A stretch of DNA of 64,000 bases, taken from Ichthyophis bannanicus (lineage: Eukaryota; Chordata; Amphibia; Gymnophiona; Ichthyophiidae). Position 1 is the stretch's first letter. Each line of letters begins with the position of its first letter. The notes beneath the pieces are model-generated. The model had not been told where the DNA came from. It did no database searches and saw nothing but the letters and a program-made list of their open reading frames with translations. The position numbers and the translations under genes were made by a program. Where the stretch lies: NCBI GenBank assembly GCA_033557465.1, contig CM066037.1:519738686-519802685 (forward strand), given 5' to 3'. This document shows, in pieces, positions 10,957-21,725 of this stretch.

Positions 10957-11019
10957 TTCCTCCTCCCCTTGGAGTTGCTCCTTTACTATCTTTTATTTTT
11001 GCTGTCTTTAGCTGTGTCA

Positions 11020-11204
11020 TCTAGCTGAGCAAGATGGCACCCTTGGGTGGGAAGGAGACCATGCATGCGTGGTGGTATCTCCCAAAGGCTTTCTTCGAAA
11101 GCTGGGAAGATGCTTCTGTGAGGGCTATCAGTGCCAACATCACCCATATGTGAGGACCGATTCCTGCTGTCCCCGGAGAACACCTGTTCAGGTGAGTAAG
11201 TATG
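11020..11204 (+). repeat. DIRS-2 right inverted terminal repeat
   Basis: Reverse complement of 6081-6245. It carries a consensus splice donor CAG|GTGAGT at 11189-11197, with a one-base loss in the palindrome (CACCTGTTCAGGTGA). Confidence 0.85.
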
Positions 11205-11345
11205 CTTTCTCTGGAGACTAGCAGGGGGATAGTTATACTCTGGTGAAGTTCCCAGACTGAGCCTTGAACAGATTTCTCACAGCTCAGTGAAGCTTTGTTG
11301 CTTCACTGAGCATGTGTGCCTGCTTCCTGCCTGCTTGTGCTGAAT
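11205..11345 (+). repeat. DIRS-3 left inverted terminal repeat
   Basis: Pairs with about 16125-16290 in reverse complement (for example GACTGAGCCTTGA and CACAGCTCAG, and AGCACAAGCAGGCAGGAAGC at the other end). Confidence 0.8.
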
Positions 11346-11494
11346 ATCGTTGCTTTTTTCCTTCACCGTGCAGAAGCCTGCACGAGTCTCCCTCTCCATT
11401 TTTGCCTGCATTTTTACTTTCTTCCCCCACTGTATTTGGTGGTCCTGAATGGACTCCCAGTACATTGACTTCCACCTCAGCAATTCTGGGGGAC

Positions 11495-12900
11495 ATGCCT
11501 CAGTGGTGGTTTAAAAAAAAAAAAAAAAAAGCTAAGCATAAGCATCGGCTCCCTTTGCCAGCACAGTCAGGTAAACACCCTACAAAGCATAAACTCCTGC
11601 CCTCCATGCTGGATAGCCCTCCCCCTTCTATGGGGAGCATCACAAGCTCCTCAATCAACCTTGCTGCAAACGTTTCTCCAGGATAGTGCACTCAGCAACT
11701 TGAATCATGGCCCACTGTGCCCTCAGATCCCTGGTGCCCCCCCCCCCTTGCTCAGGTGGTCATGGGATCTCTACTGCTTATTGATTGACACAACCTCTGC
11801 CTCTTGACGAGGATATTTGCTTGCTCCCTCCCTGTTGGGAGCCATATGAATCATACATGGACAACCCTGTTTCCTATTCTCTGAAACAGGATGATCTGCC
11901 TGAAGACTTCATATCGAGAGTTCTTCAGAATCTCTCCCACACATTAACCCTCTGTGCCTCAGTCTCCAATTAACAAGCGGGATTTTCAACCATTCTAAAG
12001 GCTTGCAATACTCTTAAGGGAGGTCCTTGCACTTCTGTCTCAGGTCCTTCAGAGTTTACAATCTTCTATCTTGCAGATCCCTTTGTTTGGCAGTGCTGCA
12101 TCCTGCTGCATAGACCATAAATACAAGGTCCTGCCAGCCTGGGTTTCCATAAAACTCATCTCCCCCATCAGCTTGTTTCTGAGGCAGTCCTTAAAAATCA
12201 AAGCAATCTAAGCCACCTTCCCTGATGCCTCCAGGGAAGGAGCAACAGAGCTTAGATGCTATGGGGTGGAAATCCTATCAGAATAGTACTCTTGCTATGT
12301 ACATATATCAGCGTCTTATTTATTTTTTTTAGACAGTTTTGTATACCATCTTATCCTTCAAAGTGGTCACAGCACAATTGGGGGATACTTTTAACATGAG
12401 GGGATATGAGACAGACACACTAATATGTACAGGGAACATGGGCAATGGAGGGTTAAGTGGCTTGCCCAAGACCACAAGGAGCATCTGTGGGATTAGAAAC
12501 CCCCAGTCCTTCCGGCCCAAGATTGCTGTTCTCTAGTGGGATTTGAACCCCCAAACTTCTGGCCTGAGGTAACTTGTCCCAACCACTAGGCCACTCCTCA
12601 TATGCTGCACGATCTCTCTTGATCTCGCTCTCGATCTCTCGTATATCCAGATTCCCTGACTGCAGATGTGCATGAATCCCTTTACCACATCATTCGTGCT
12701 ATGTGACATCTGACTCCATAGCTTGGTCCACAGCTACAGCTATTTCAGTCAGGCACCCTGCCTGGCTTTCATGTCTGGTCTGCGTGAGGACCTACATGAC
12801 TGCTTAGCAGTTCTTTGACTGGGAGACAGCCTCTTTGGTTCCAAGGTACAAGAGGTGATCTTGGAAGTCGAGGACCATTCCTCCACAGTCAGAACATGAA
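11495..12900 (+). pseudogene. DIRS-3 gag region, degenerate
   Basis: Position and an ATG at 11495 followed by a lysine-rich stretch (a run of A at about 11513-11530) suggest the gag gene, but no continuous frame survives and the conserved Gag blocks of the other DIRS copies are not readable with confidence. A SINE interrupts it at 12310-12605. The call rests mainly on position between the left terminal repeat and the RT. Confidence 0.45.
12310..12605 (-). mobile_element. tRNA-derived SINE, antisense, inside DIRS-3
   Basis: Read on the minus strand it has a tRNA-like head with an A-box-like GTGGCCTAGTGGTTGGGACA and a B-box-like GGGGGTTCAAATCCCACT, followed by the ...CTTGGGCAAGCCACTTAACC... 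body. Closely similar copies lie at 37262-37507 and on both sides of DIRS-9. The head seems partly duplicated (two GTGGGATT...AAACCCCC-like blocks near 12485-12555). It is an RNA polymerase III-type retroposon rather than a tRNA gene, since the cloverleaf is not complete. Confidence 0.7.
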
Positions 12901-12929
12901 GCCCAGCCGGCAGAGATTGCTTCCTCCTC

Positions 12930-14860
12930 TTGCTGGCCATCCATGCCATCCTATCGCTGTTCACATTAAATTACATTCAACAGTTTGCACTACCAGCCTT
13001 ACCCATGGCAGCCCTCGCTTCTAGTTCAGGGCCAGGCGTATCAGCCATATCCCCAGAGGGTTCACCCTCGGAGGAAATCTCCAGGTGCTCCTGCAAATTA
13101 CCCTTCCCAAACCCTCCCCTGGTTTTTGACTGCTGGTGGGGGTCACATTCAGCACTTCATAGAGGCTGGTTGTCCATCACCACAGACCACTGGGTTTTCT
13201 CCATTGTTCAGGTACAAACTCCATTTTCACATGGAACCTCCCCATTGGGGTCTGCTCCCATCCAAGCATGCCCTGTTGTATCATGTACCCCAACCAGCAC
13301 AGGAGATAGCCCAGCTCTTCAATGATGCCCACTTCCTGAGAGATCTGATTTTACTGTTCTTCTTGATATCCAAAAAGACTGGTGGCCTTTGGCTGATCCT
13401 GGACATCTCATCTCAATCTTTTCATCAAGCGTGAAAAGTTCAAGATGCACTCTGAGCTTAATCCTTCCCTTGCTCAGCCACAGGGATTGACTAGCTTCCC
13501 TTGACCTCAAAGATGTGTACACCCACATCCCCATCCACCCCCTCAACTAGAAGTTCCTTTGATTCACTTTCCCAAACTGCTATTATCAATACAAAGTTCT
13601 CCCCTTGTCTTTACCAAGTACCTGGCAGTAATCGCAGCTCACCTGCAGTGTCAGGGCCTCTGCATTTACCCTTACCTGGATGATTGACTGATCTCTGGCA
13701 CTGCCAGACACATGACACAACTCAAGCTGTCTGGGATACTATAGTCACCCTGCAGTTCCTCTGCTTCATCCTGAATGCCAAGAAATTTGCCTGTCCCTCA
13801 ACAAACTGAACTTCATCAGAGTGCATTTACTCAAGCCAAGGCACGCCTTCCTGTCCAGAGGGTTCGAGCCTTGCAGTCTCTCTGCACCTCTTTGGCCACA
13901 CTGATAAGCACCCACCCACCTGCTGCTACATCTCCTGGAGCACATGCCAGTGTCTGTGTAGTTCAACTCACCAAGCTGCATATGCACCCTCTACAGTGGT
14001 ACCTTAGACGGAACTGGTGTCAACACTCTTTCCCCCCCCAGCCCAGGATTTCCCTCGAAGGCCTGCAGCGAACTGTTCTCCTTGACAGCTTCAGATGGTG
14101 GGCAACTCTGGCCAATCTTCCGCTGGGGTGTCCATTCTAGATACCGCTGCATCACATTCTTACTACTGATATGGCTGGGGCACCTGTCGTCTCAGTCTTT
14201 CCACTCGGTGCATGTTCCCTCCCCCCACCAGGAACAGACATACCAATGTGCTCGAACTTCAAGCAGTCTACTGTGCCCTCAAAATTTTTGCAGAATGGGG
14301 GTGTCAGAAGATTGTCCTATACACAAGACAACCAGGTTTCCATGTTTTACATCAACAAGCAGGACGGTACATGTTCTCCATATTTGTTGAAGCCATGTGA
14401 CTATGGACTCTTGCTTCTTTCCCTGGACGCCACACTACAAACAGTCTACCTTCCAGGGACTTGCTGACAGCTAGATCCACATGAATGGCCTCAATCCTGC
14501 TGTTTGAGACATCTTTGCTTTTTGGGGACAGCCAGAGGTGGATGTATTCACCTCCACGAACAATGCCAAGTGTCCCATCTTTGCTCAATTTGACCTTGCC
14601 TCCTGCGGTTGCTATGTGACATCTTTGCACTGGACTGGACTCATGGTTTTCTGTATGCCTTTCCTCTGTTCCCACTAATCAAGCAGATCCTGCTCGAGAT
14701 CAAGCAAGACAAAGCATTGGTCATTTTGATAGCACCTCAATGACACCACCAAATCTGGTATCCCCATCTTCTGACACTCCTGTACCTCTGGGAACTCGGC
14801 CAAGTCTTCTGACTTGGTATCAAGGCTGCCTTCTACATCCCATCCTCCAGTCCTTCACAA
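12930..14860 (+). pseudogene. DIRS-3 RT-RNase H-MT, degenerate
   Basis: Broken pol gene. Readable parts are the RT N-terminal segment ISKKTGGLWLILDISS (about 13363-13410), a motif A position SLDLKDVYTHIPIHP (about 13498-13540), PYLDD at about 13672-13686 immediately followed by TGA, an RNase H segment with VLELQAVYCALKIFAEWG at about 14250-14305, an INKQDGT segment at about 14350, and an MT-like tail ALVILIAPQ near 14715-14740. Every segment is in a different frame or bounded by stops. Confidence 0.7.
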
Positions 14861-14869
14861 CATGACAGC

Positions 14870-15810
14870 TTCAGGGCACCAAGTTTCTCTGCCACCGGAT
14901 GTCCTTTTCTCTCACTGCTTTCCACAGATCCTTTATGCAGCATTCATATCAGCACAAGTGGGCCTGTGTTGCTCACTAGGCCACAATGCATGAACAGGAT
15001 CCAGTTCAGTGAGCAGACTTTTGCCTTATCTCCTTTACCTTTTTCATTCTGGCCTACAGACTTTCAGTACGTTTTTCATTTTTCGGCTGGTGCACTCCGT
15101 ATGACCCCATCAATATCAAGCCCATCTCTGTCCATCCAGGGGTCTCATGAACACCAGTCCTCCCATCTCACCACTTACACCAGCCTAGGACTTTAATGTT
15201 GTCTTGTCTCAGTTGATGCAACCACCATTTGAGCCTCTTCACTGAAACATCTCACCTAGAAAACTATCTTCCTTATCACTTCGGCCAGACTTCTGGGAGA
15301 AATCCAAGCTTTTGTGCATTATCTCCTGTTTGCACAATTCTTCCACAACAAGGTTGTCCTTCAAACTCATCCTTAGTTTCTCCCGAAGGTGGTCTCTGAC
15401 TTTCACATCAACCAAACTATCATGCTCTGTCTTCTCTCCAAATGCCTCTGTGGGCTCAAGAGGAGAAATTACATACATTGGATCGCAGAAGAGCTCTGCT
15501 CTATATGTATTGTACTGAAAGGCTACACATGTCGTCTCAGTTGTTTCTGACTTTCAAGCCCAATAATCCTGGGCAACCAGCAGCAAAACTGGCCATTTCC
15601 TAGTGGATTGTAGATTGCTTGTAGCAGAATGTAATGCAAGCAGCATTCCCTTTTCCAGGACATGTTGCCTCTCACAGCTTAGGACCATAGCTGCCTCCAT
15701 AGCCAATCTGTCTGCTCTCCTGCAGCTACCTGGTCATCTATCCACACCTTCACTGGACACTACAGCTTGGATCATTCATCATGACAGACTATGCCTTTGA
15801 CCAGGCTGGA
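14870..15810 (+). pseudogene. DIRS-3 tyrosine recombinase, degenerate
   Basis: Located where the YR lies in the other copies. Only scattered similarity survives, for example a serine-rich dispersal of the F-L-x-x-x-T-P-x-x-x-x-H-L motif and, near 15690-15770, a degenerate AxxATWSS...TFxxHYxLD region (LQLPGHLSTPSLDTTAWIIH in one frame). No catalytic set is readable. Assignment is by position plus weak similarity. Confidence 0.5.
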
Positions 15811-15929
15811 ATTTGTTTGCAACTTAATTCTTCTCCACCTAAGCTAAGTCCTGGGCTGGCCCTGATTGCAAAGACCTTTCAGCTAAACTTTCCTGACCAG
15901 GTGGCCCCTAGCTCTGGACTCACCATATC

Positions 15930-16005
15930 CCCCTGCTTGTCTCTGGAGAAAGCATAGTTACCTGTAATGGGGATTTTCCATAGACGGAGGTATACAATCA
16001 CACAC
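15930..16005 (+). repeat. DIRS-3 internal complementary region
   Basis: CCCCTGCTTGTCTCTGGAGA, then AAGCATAGTTACCTGTAATG, then GGGATTTTCCATAGACGG: reverse complement of the DIRS-3 left end (CTGGAGACTAGCAGGGG) followed by its right end. Confidence 0.75.
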
Positions 16006-16124
16006 TCCTGCCTGCCATGCTCTCAACTAAAAAAAAAAAAAAATAAATCACTGGAGTCAACTCAGTCATAAGGACTAGTGTCATTGTTTTGTTTTTGTTT
16101 GGGTTTCTCCTTGCTCTGGAACAA

Positions 16125-16290
16125 ACTAATTCTCTCAGCACAAGCAGGCAGGAAGCAGGCATGCACGCTCAGTGAAAAAACAAAGCCTCTCTGAGCTGTG
16201 AGACCTGCTCAAGGCTCAGTCCAGGGACTTCACCATTGAGTGACTGTATGTCCTTGCTGTCTACAGAGAATCTGTTACAGGTAAGCAACT
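16125..16290 (+). repeat. DIRS-3 right inverted terminal repeat, adjacent to exon
   Basis: Reverse complement of 11205-11345. It ends ...CTGTTACAG|GTAAGCAACT, giving a consensus splice donor at 16278-16286, only 34 bp upstream of the exon at 16315. Confidence 0.8.
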
Positions 16291-16314
16291 ACACTTTTTT
16301 TTTCTCTTTTGTAG

Positions 16315-16365
16315 GAAGGGGAAGAAGAAGCAGACGAAGAAAACGATCCTGATTATGAGCCTAAG
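16315..16365 (+). CDS. NAP1L1: NAP1L1 exon encoding acidic tail
   Basis: Seventeen codons, EGEEEADEENDPDYEPK, continuing from the 33-nt exon at 5342. Acceptor TTTTTTTTTCTCTTTTGTAG ends at 16314 and donor AAG|GTAAGA starts at 16366. Phase 0 at both ends. Only 24 bp, essentially the pyrimidine tract, separate it from the right end of DIRS-3, so the branch point of the preceding intron probably lies in DIRS sequence. The next coding exon is 25.1 kb away. Confidence 0.93.
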
Positions 16366-16524
16366 GTAAGACTAACTGCTTTTGTGCATATAAAGTACAG
16401 ATATTTAAAGCCAGGTTTAACAGCACTGGGAACAAGTAATGAAGTAACGTTGCCATGGTATAGGCTTTCTTGAGTGCAATTCGCTACCAGATTGCATACT
16501 TAACAAACTGCAAACTGGGAAAAT

Positions 16525-16700
16525 TGAATTCTAGAACATCCTACTAGAACAATCCAGACCAGTGGGTTATCTGCCCCCTACCAGCAGATGCTGAGACGGA
16601 GAAAAAAAACTAGAGCTGTGATATCACCTCCTAGTATAATATCCAGCACAGCTAGGGGCACTCTCCAGTATTTTCTATCTCAGCAGATGTTGGTTGATCT
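16525..16700 (+). repeat. DIRS-4 left inverted terminal repeat
   Basis: Inverted match to about 21590-21725, with diverged but collinear blocks (CTGCCCCCTACCAGCAGATG, TATAATATCCAGCACAGCTA and CTCCAGTATTTTC). Confidence 0.75.
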
Positions 16701-17399
16701 CCAGTACAGCCAGGACGTTAGCTACTGCTCATGGCCAAGAGGACTAGAAGCAGTTCATCCAGATCCTAAGTGCCTGGGGGTTTGAGAGAACTGCTGGCTG
16801 GATGTGCCCTGGGGGGGTCGGGGGGAACTTCTAAGAGCACCAGCCCAGCAGTTAGTCTCCTTCAGAGGCGTGCCTTGTCTCCTTCAGATTTATTTTCCTT
16901 TGACTTGTTACTGCTTTTTCTTTTGGAGCTGGTTTACTGACTTGAGGCATGTGGCTGCCTTGCTCCCTATTCCCCCTCCCCTCCCTGCCATCTTCCCTCA
17001 CAAGGTGCAAGGTCTGGATCAGGGACCGAAGCCTGCCAGTTTCTGGAGTGTCAGGGGAGCCTGCTGTCACATTGCTCTTCCTTCTGTGGGCCTGCTGTCA
17101 CATTGCTCTTCCTTCTGTGGCATCTGGCCAAGGGGGGCCTTTGCAGCCTGCGTTGCTTCAGGGAGCTGAGGATGTCTTATTATCTGTGGTGGGAACAGAC
17201 GCAGCACTTTACTACTTTATTCCACCAGATGTCGATGCTGTGGAAAGAGGGCCTGGGAGTAGCCCCAATGGCTTCACCAACTTTGGTGCCTCCTCCAGCA
17301 CCCCCAGTAGTGGCACCTGCCACAGACCCCAAACACAGCAGGAAGTATGCTTGAGATTCTGACATGGGTTTGGGGGGGGGGGTTCCTGGCCAAATAAGT

Positions 17400-18450
17400 C
17401 CCTGACTTGGGTATTGGGGGACCTAGATCCCCTGGAAAATGAGGACAGCCAGGGCATGGAAGCCATGGATCTCTCGTCTGCGAAAGACTCTAGCCAGGAA
17501 GATGGTGATTCTTCTCTTCAGGAGGAGAGACTCATAGGTGGTTTTGGCTCTATCATAGGAGGTGGCACCTCTCATTGTGCAGGTGGTGTCAGAGCTACAT
17601 GTACTGGAGTCTTCAGAGATGGCCTCGTGGTTGGGCTTGGACCTGATTCTCTGGGGCATTGACACCTGCCTGCTCGTTCCCCTTCCCACCAGAACTCCAA
17701 CAAATGGTGGTAAAGGAATGGGAAAGGCCCAACAGCCCTGTAAAATTACCCATGGTCACAAGCTGACCTGGGTAAGTGGCTGTGCTATCCCAAGGTTGAT
17801 GCTTTGGTCACAGCCATGACCAGTTGCATGACCATTCCTGGGGTGGCTCTCTGGGACACTCATGACCAGAAGGTTGACAGATTGTTGATGGCCTTTTGGC
17901 ATCCTCACTGGCAGTTCAGGCCTCATCTTGTGGAGGTCTAGCTGCATGGTCTCTGCTGTGCTGGATCCAGCTCCTGCTGGAGAATGCCAACACTCTGTGG
18001 CTAGAGTCAATGGCAGCCTTTCTAGCCCATACCTTTTACAACCTCCTCCGACTGGCTGCAGTTAATGTGGCTTGGCACTGGTTATGACTTCAAAACTGGT
18101 CAACTGATTCTGCTTCAAAGCTCACCTTGCTGGTCTCCCCTTCAAGGGGGTGCTCCTCTTTGGGAAGAATCTCAAGAAGCTGGTCAAAGATTTCAGGGAG
18201 ATCGAATTACAGCGCTTACCGGAAAACAAACTGAAGTCCTCCATGAAACTGTCTTCCTCATTGGGGTCTGGATCTGGTTCTTCACAGACTGGCTGCTGTA
18301 ACATGCATCACGTCCAACAACCAGCAATCCTATTTAAGCTCCAGGGGGTGGGGGAGAGGGAGTACACCACCCCAAGGATTCTCTGGCTACTCCAAGAAGT
18401 CACTCTTCCCACTCCACCTGCTGACTGGCGGTGTTCCACCATGAGGTACC
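17400..18450 (+). pseudogene. DIRS-4 gag, degenerate
   Basis: Collinear with the gag of DIRS-8. The clearest segment is HTFYNLLRLAAVNVAWHWL at about 18030-18087, followed in another frame by PFKGVLLFGKNLKKLVKDFR (about 18138-18200), matching AYLADAFYDLVRIATKSMAS and PYKGKLLFGEALEKIVKDLG in DIRS-8. Stops break the gene repeatedly. The conserved K-G-x-x-L-F-G-x-x-L-x-K-x-V-K-D pattern identifies the second-lineage Gag; its biochemical role is not known from the sequence. Confidence 0.7.
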
Positions 18451-18559
18451 ACAGGTAGGGCAGCACCCATGTTTTTCATCAGGAATGGGCATGTATCATC
18501 TTAGATCAGTGTGTCTTAGTTGTCGTCAGCAAGGGCTATGCACTGGAACTTGCCAGGGC

Positions 18560-19960
18560 TGTTCATGAGAGGTTCATGGTGTCCCCCTGTGGACCCAGAG
18601 CCAAGCACAAGGCCATTCACACCCTACAGGCCATTGTACCAATTCCTTTCACCCAGCAGGGTATGGAACAGTACTCAGTCTATTTTGTGGTTCCCAAGAA
18701 GGGTGGTGCGTTCTCACCCATCCTGGACTTGCAGAGTGTCAGTCGCAGTCTCAAGACTTCTTGATTTTCAGATGGAGACCCTCCAGTCTGTCATTGAAGC
18801 TATGTGCCCAGGGGAGTACCTCACTACCCTCGACCTGATGGAGTATCTGCATACTCCCATCTAACTGGAACACAGATTTCTCCAGTTCACCATATTGGGC
18901 CACCATTACCAGTTCCATGCACTTCCCTTTGGCCTCACCACTAGCCCCTGCACGTTCTCCAAGGTGATGGTGGTGGTTATGGTGGTGTTTCGGTGTGAGG
19001 GCATTTGTGTCCACCCTTATCTAGACAGTTGGCTGATCCATGCCAAGTGGTGATTCAAAGCTGAGCAGGCAGTACAGTAGGCTGTCTGCCTGCTGAAAGG
19101 CCTGGGGGTGGATAGTCAACTGCAACAGGAACTCTGTCCCTCCCAAGACTGCAAATTTCTTGGAGCCTGCTTCATGACTACCTGGGGATGGGTGTTCTTG
19201 ACTCAGGACCAATGGGTCAAGTTTAGCAAACAGCTGTGGGGGTTTCTTTCATCCCCCATCTCCTTGAGCTTGGGACTACCTGCAGCTCCTGGGTATGATG
19301 GGCCTCCACATTGGACATCGTGCCATAGACAAGAGCGCACATGCGACTGCTTCAGTAGTCTCTACTCTTGCACTGGTTGCCTTGCTCTCAACAGTATTTG
19401 CGGCAACTGCCTTCACCACATAGCCTGCAGACCAGCTTAGAGTGGTGGGATTCCCCGCCCATTTGTTTGAGGAGTTCATTGCAGCCTCCAGCCTGGGTAT
19501 TACTGACCACAGATGCCAGCTTGACCTGGTGGGGAACACACATCCTGGGCCACTCTGTCCAGGTATGGTTGACAGACCCAGTGGGCCATCAATCTGCTTG
19601 AGGTCAGGTCCATCCCACTGGCATTGCTTCATTTCTGTTTCCTACTACGCTGCAGGGCCATCCAAGTTCTCTCGGAAATGCGACAGCAGTAGCATATGTG
19701 AACAGTTGGGGGGGGGGGGGGGGTAAAAAGCTTGGGCATAGCCCACAAAATTCACCTGTTCCCTTGGGCATAACAGAATCTTATGGCCTCTCCATAAAGC
19801 ACATAGTGGGAGACAGTGATCAAGCAGACCATCTAAGTTGCCACCCTGGGCCTTCAACCACATTGTGCATTGCTGGGGCCTGCCCAAGATGGACATCCAT
19901 GGTGATGCCCAGAAACCAGAAAGTCCCTGCCAACTTCAGTTGGCAGTGCCCTATTCGGGA
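18560..19960 (+). pseudogene. DIRS-4 RT-RNase H, degenerate
   Basis: RT segments: EQYSVYFVVPKKGGAFSPIL (about 18668-18725), FQMETLQSVIEAMCPGEYLT and TLDLMEYLHTPI at motif A (about 18767-18860), HYQFHALPFGLTTSPCTFSK (about 18903-18960), and motif C reading HPYLDSWLI with the second catalytic Asp replaced by Ser (about 19013-19040). An RNase H segment LLTTDASLTWWGTHILG lies near 19493-19545. A G run of 16 at 19718-19733 interrupts the RNase H region. Stops and frame changes are frequent. Confidence 0.75.
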
Positions 19961-20039
19961 GCAAATGCACTGGCCCAGCCATAGCCAAAGGAACTTCTCC
20001 TTTATTTCCACCATAGCCTCTGATTCCCCAAGTAATAGG

Positions 20040-21190
20040 CAGATAAGCTTCACCTGGGCCCAGTGCTACTGGTAGCCCCAGACTTACTGTGGTGCCAGTC
20101 GTATGCAGATCTGGGGCTAATTTCTCTGGCTCCCGTCTCACTTTACAGCTTGGCTCTTGAGGCACCAGTTGATGCAGAAGGGGCACTATGGGCCAATAGT
20201 GGACACCTATAGGCCCAGTAGTGGTCCACCTCCTTGGCCTATGTCTGCATTTGGTGCCTCTGAATGCTAGTGCTAGGTGCAGTGCATCTCTCCCTGAAAG
20301 ATGTGACTGCCCTCTATCCTCTCCTTGCAGGATGGCCTTTAGAAAGGCATTACCTGGAGTTCCTTGCAGGCACAGGTAGTGGCCCTCTCTGCCTTCCACA
20401 GATGGCTCACTGGCCGCTTCCTTGCCTGTCACCACAATGTAGGGTGGTTTCAGCATGACATCTGGGATGCTGTGCCTCTGTAGGCTGTGGTAATTGTGCT
20501 GCATGCACTTGTCTAGGCTCCTTTTGAGCCCCTCAAATGTGCCACCCTTAAAGACCTGACTTTGAAGACATGTCTCTCATGCCAACCTCAGCTTGCTGTG
20601 TTTGAGCCCCAGGCATGCTCATGCTGCAATCCATTATCTTTTTCAACAGAGGGCACTAACTGAGGCCATTCCCTCTTTTTCTCCCCAAGGTCATCTCACC
20701 CTTTCATGTCAATCAGGTGATTTCATTATCCTATCAGGAGCAGTGTGCCAGTAGACATAAGCACCTACGTCTCCTGGATGTCCAGAGGGCCTTGCTTCAA
20801 TATTTGGAAGTCAGTAATTCCTTCCATTTGACCTTTTGTTCATTCTCTTTGCCTATCCTCACAGAGGTCACACCTTTTTCAAACCCACTCTCGATCGATG
20901 GCCCAAGGAAGCCATCTCTTCTACTTTGTGGCTAAGCCAGTGCCCCCTGGCCTAAAGCTACATTCTACCTGCACACAGGCCTTGTCGTGGGCAGAGGCAT
21001 CCTCTGGTGCCTCTAGACATTTGCAGGGCAGCAACATGGTCTTCCCTGTCTGTTTTTGCATGATATTATTGGCTGGATGTTCAGGTGTATGCCACAACCC
21101 AGTTCAGTACTGGGGTATTCATGGCAGCTTTCTCATCCCACCCGGACAGAGTAGCTTTGGCACTTCCTGTTTGGACTTGTCTAGCAGAAT
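20040..21190 (+). pseudogene. DIRS-4 tyrosine recombinase, degenerate
   Basis: Fragments of YR: SPFHVNQVISLSYQEQCASR and then the L-D-V-Q-R-A-L-L-Q-Y-L block (about 20697-20815), and near 21010-21110 a C-R-A-A-T-W-S-S-L-like segment with a T-A-G or Y-Y at the nucleophile region. The catalytic arginine motifs are not clearly preserved. Comparable in order with the YR of DIRS-8. Confidence 0.6.
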
Positions 21191-21265
21191 GTTCTGGAAA
21201 GGGAAATTGTACTTGCCAATTTCCTTTCCTGGAAGTCTGCTAGACCAGTCCAGGGCCCACCCCCA
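21172..21265 (+). repeat. DIRS-4 internal complementary region
   Basis: GGACTTGTCTAGCAGAATGT, then GGAAATTGTACTTGCCAATT, then CCTTTCCTGGAAGTCTGCTA: reverse complement of joined left and right ends. Confidence 0.75.
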
Positions 21266-21284
21266 TGTCTTAGGACACCAGGCT

Positions 21285-21535
21285 CTGGGTATTGTATATA
21301 GAAATATGACAGACCACATGGCCTATCTAGTCTGTCCTTCCATATCGACCACAACAGTCCCCTTTTTTTCCTTTAGAGATCCTCTGTTTGTCCCAAGCTT
21401 CTTTGAATTCAGATACTGTCCTCATCTCTACCACCTCCACTGGGAGACTATTCCATGGATCCACCACTCTTTCCGTAAAGAAATATTTCCGCATATCACT
21501 CCTGATATAGTTCCCTGATGTCAGATGTACATAGT
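21285..21535 (-). mobile_element. LINE-derived 3' fragment, antisense, inside DIRS-4
   Basis: On the minus strand it reads ...GGAAATATTTCTTTACGGAA then GAGTGGTGGATCCATGGAAT, a degenerate K-Y-F-F-T-E-R-V-V-D-x-W-N-S-L-P coding end, and ends with ...GACAGACTAGATAGGCCATG. The same repeat occurs in sense orientation at 36525-36980 and about 56500-56800. The LINE class was not determined. Confidence 0.6.
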
Positions 21536-21589
21536 TTGGAGATCAGGGCTCCTTTCAAGGAGCCTCTGTAGTATCCAAAATTGCTGGTT

Positions 21590-21725
21590 ACGAAAATGCT
21601 GGAGGGTTGCCCAAGCAGTGCTGTATATTATGCTAGGGGTAATGTTGCAACTCGGCATCTGCTGGTAGGAGGAGATATCTGGACTGGTCTAGAAGGCTTC
21701 CAGGAAAGGAAATTCAGTAAGTAAA
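21590..21725 (+). repeat. DIRS-4 right inverted terminal repeat
   Basis: Reverse complement of the left terminus at 16525-16700. It ends at about ...GGAAATTCAGTAAGTAAAAT. Unlike the first-lineage copies, it has no good splice donor at the extreme end. Confidence 0.75.

Larger units (their letters stand above)
6081..11204 (+). mobile_element. DIRS-2: complete but degenerate DIRS element
   Basis: About 5.1 kb with left terminal repeat (6081-6245), degenerate gag, RT-RNase H and YR genes, ICR (10860-10956) and right terminal repeat (about 11020-11204). It belongs to the same family as DIRS-5 and DIRS-9 (end sequence AGTCxGTCxTCACATATGGGTG). Many stops, frameshifts and an internal deletion in the RNase H region show an old copy. 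Its right end ...GTGAGTAAGTATG is followed immediately by the left end of DIRS-3, leaving no host sequence between them. Confidence 0.9.
11205..16290 (+). mobile_element. DIRS-3: degenerate DIRS element of a third family
   Basis: About 5.1 kb. The left end CTTTCTCTGGAGACTAGCAG begins directly at the last base of DIRS-2. Left terminal repeat (about 11205-11345) and right terminal repeat (about 16125-16290) share inverted blocks such as CACAGCTCAGTGAAGCTTTG and GCCTGCTTCCTGCCTGCTTG. The ICR is at about 15930-16005. It contains gag, RT-RNase H-MT and YR remnants with many stops, and a SINE insertion at 12310-12605. Its right end stops 24 bp short of a NAP1L1 exon. Confidence 0.85.
16525..21725 (+). 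mobile_element. DIRS-4: degenerate DIRS element of the second lineage
   Basis: About 5.2 kb. The left end TTCTAGAACATCCTACTAGA with the block CCCCTACCAGCAGATGCTGA is mirrored at the right end (TCGGCATCTGCTGGTAGGAG, then GATATCTGGACTGGTCTAGA). The ICR is at about 21172-21265. Gag, RT and YR remnants are heavily mutated and most resemble DIRS-8 and DIRS-6. A LINE-derived fragment is inserted at about 21285-21535. It starts 160 bp downstream of a NAP1L1 exon. Confidence 0.85.

Noticed and set aside
19854..20504. 216-codon open frame on the minus strand
   Set aside because: It is antisense to the DIRS-4 RNase H/YR region and has no recognisable domain; a shadow frame.
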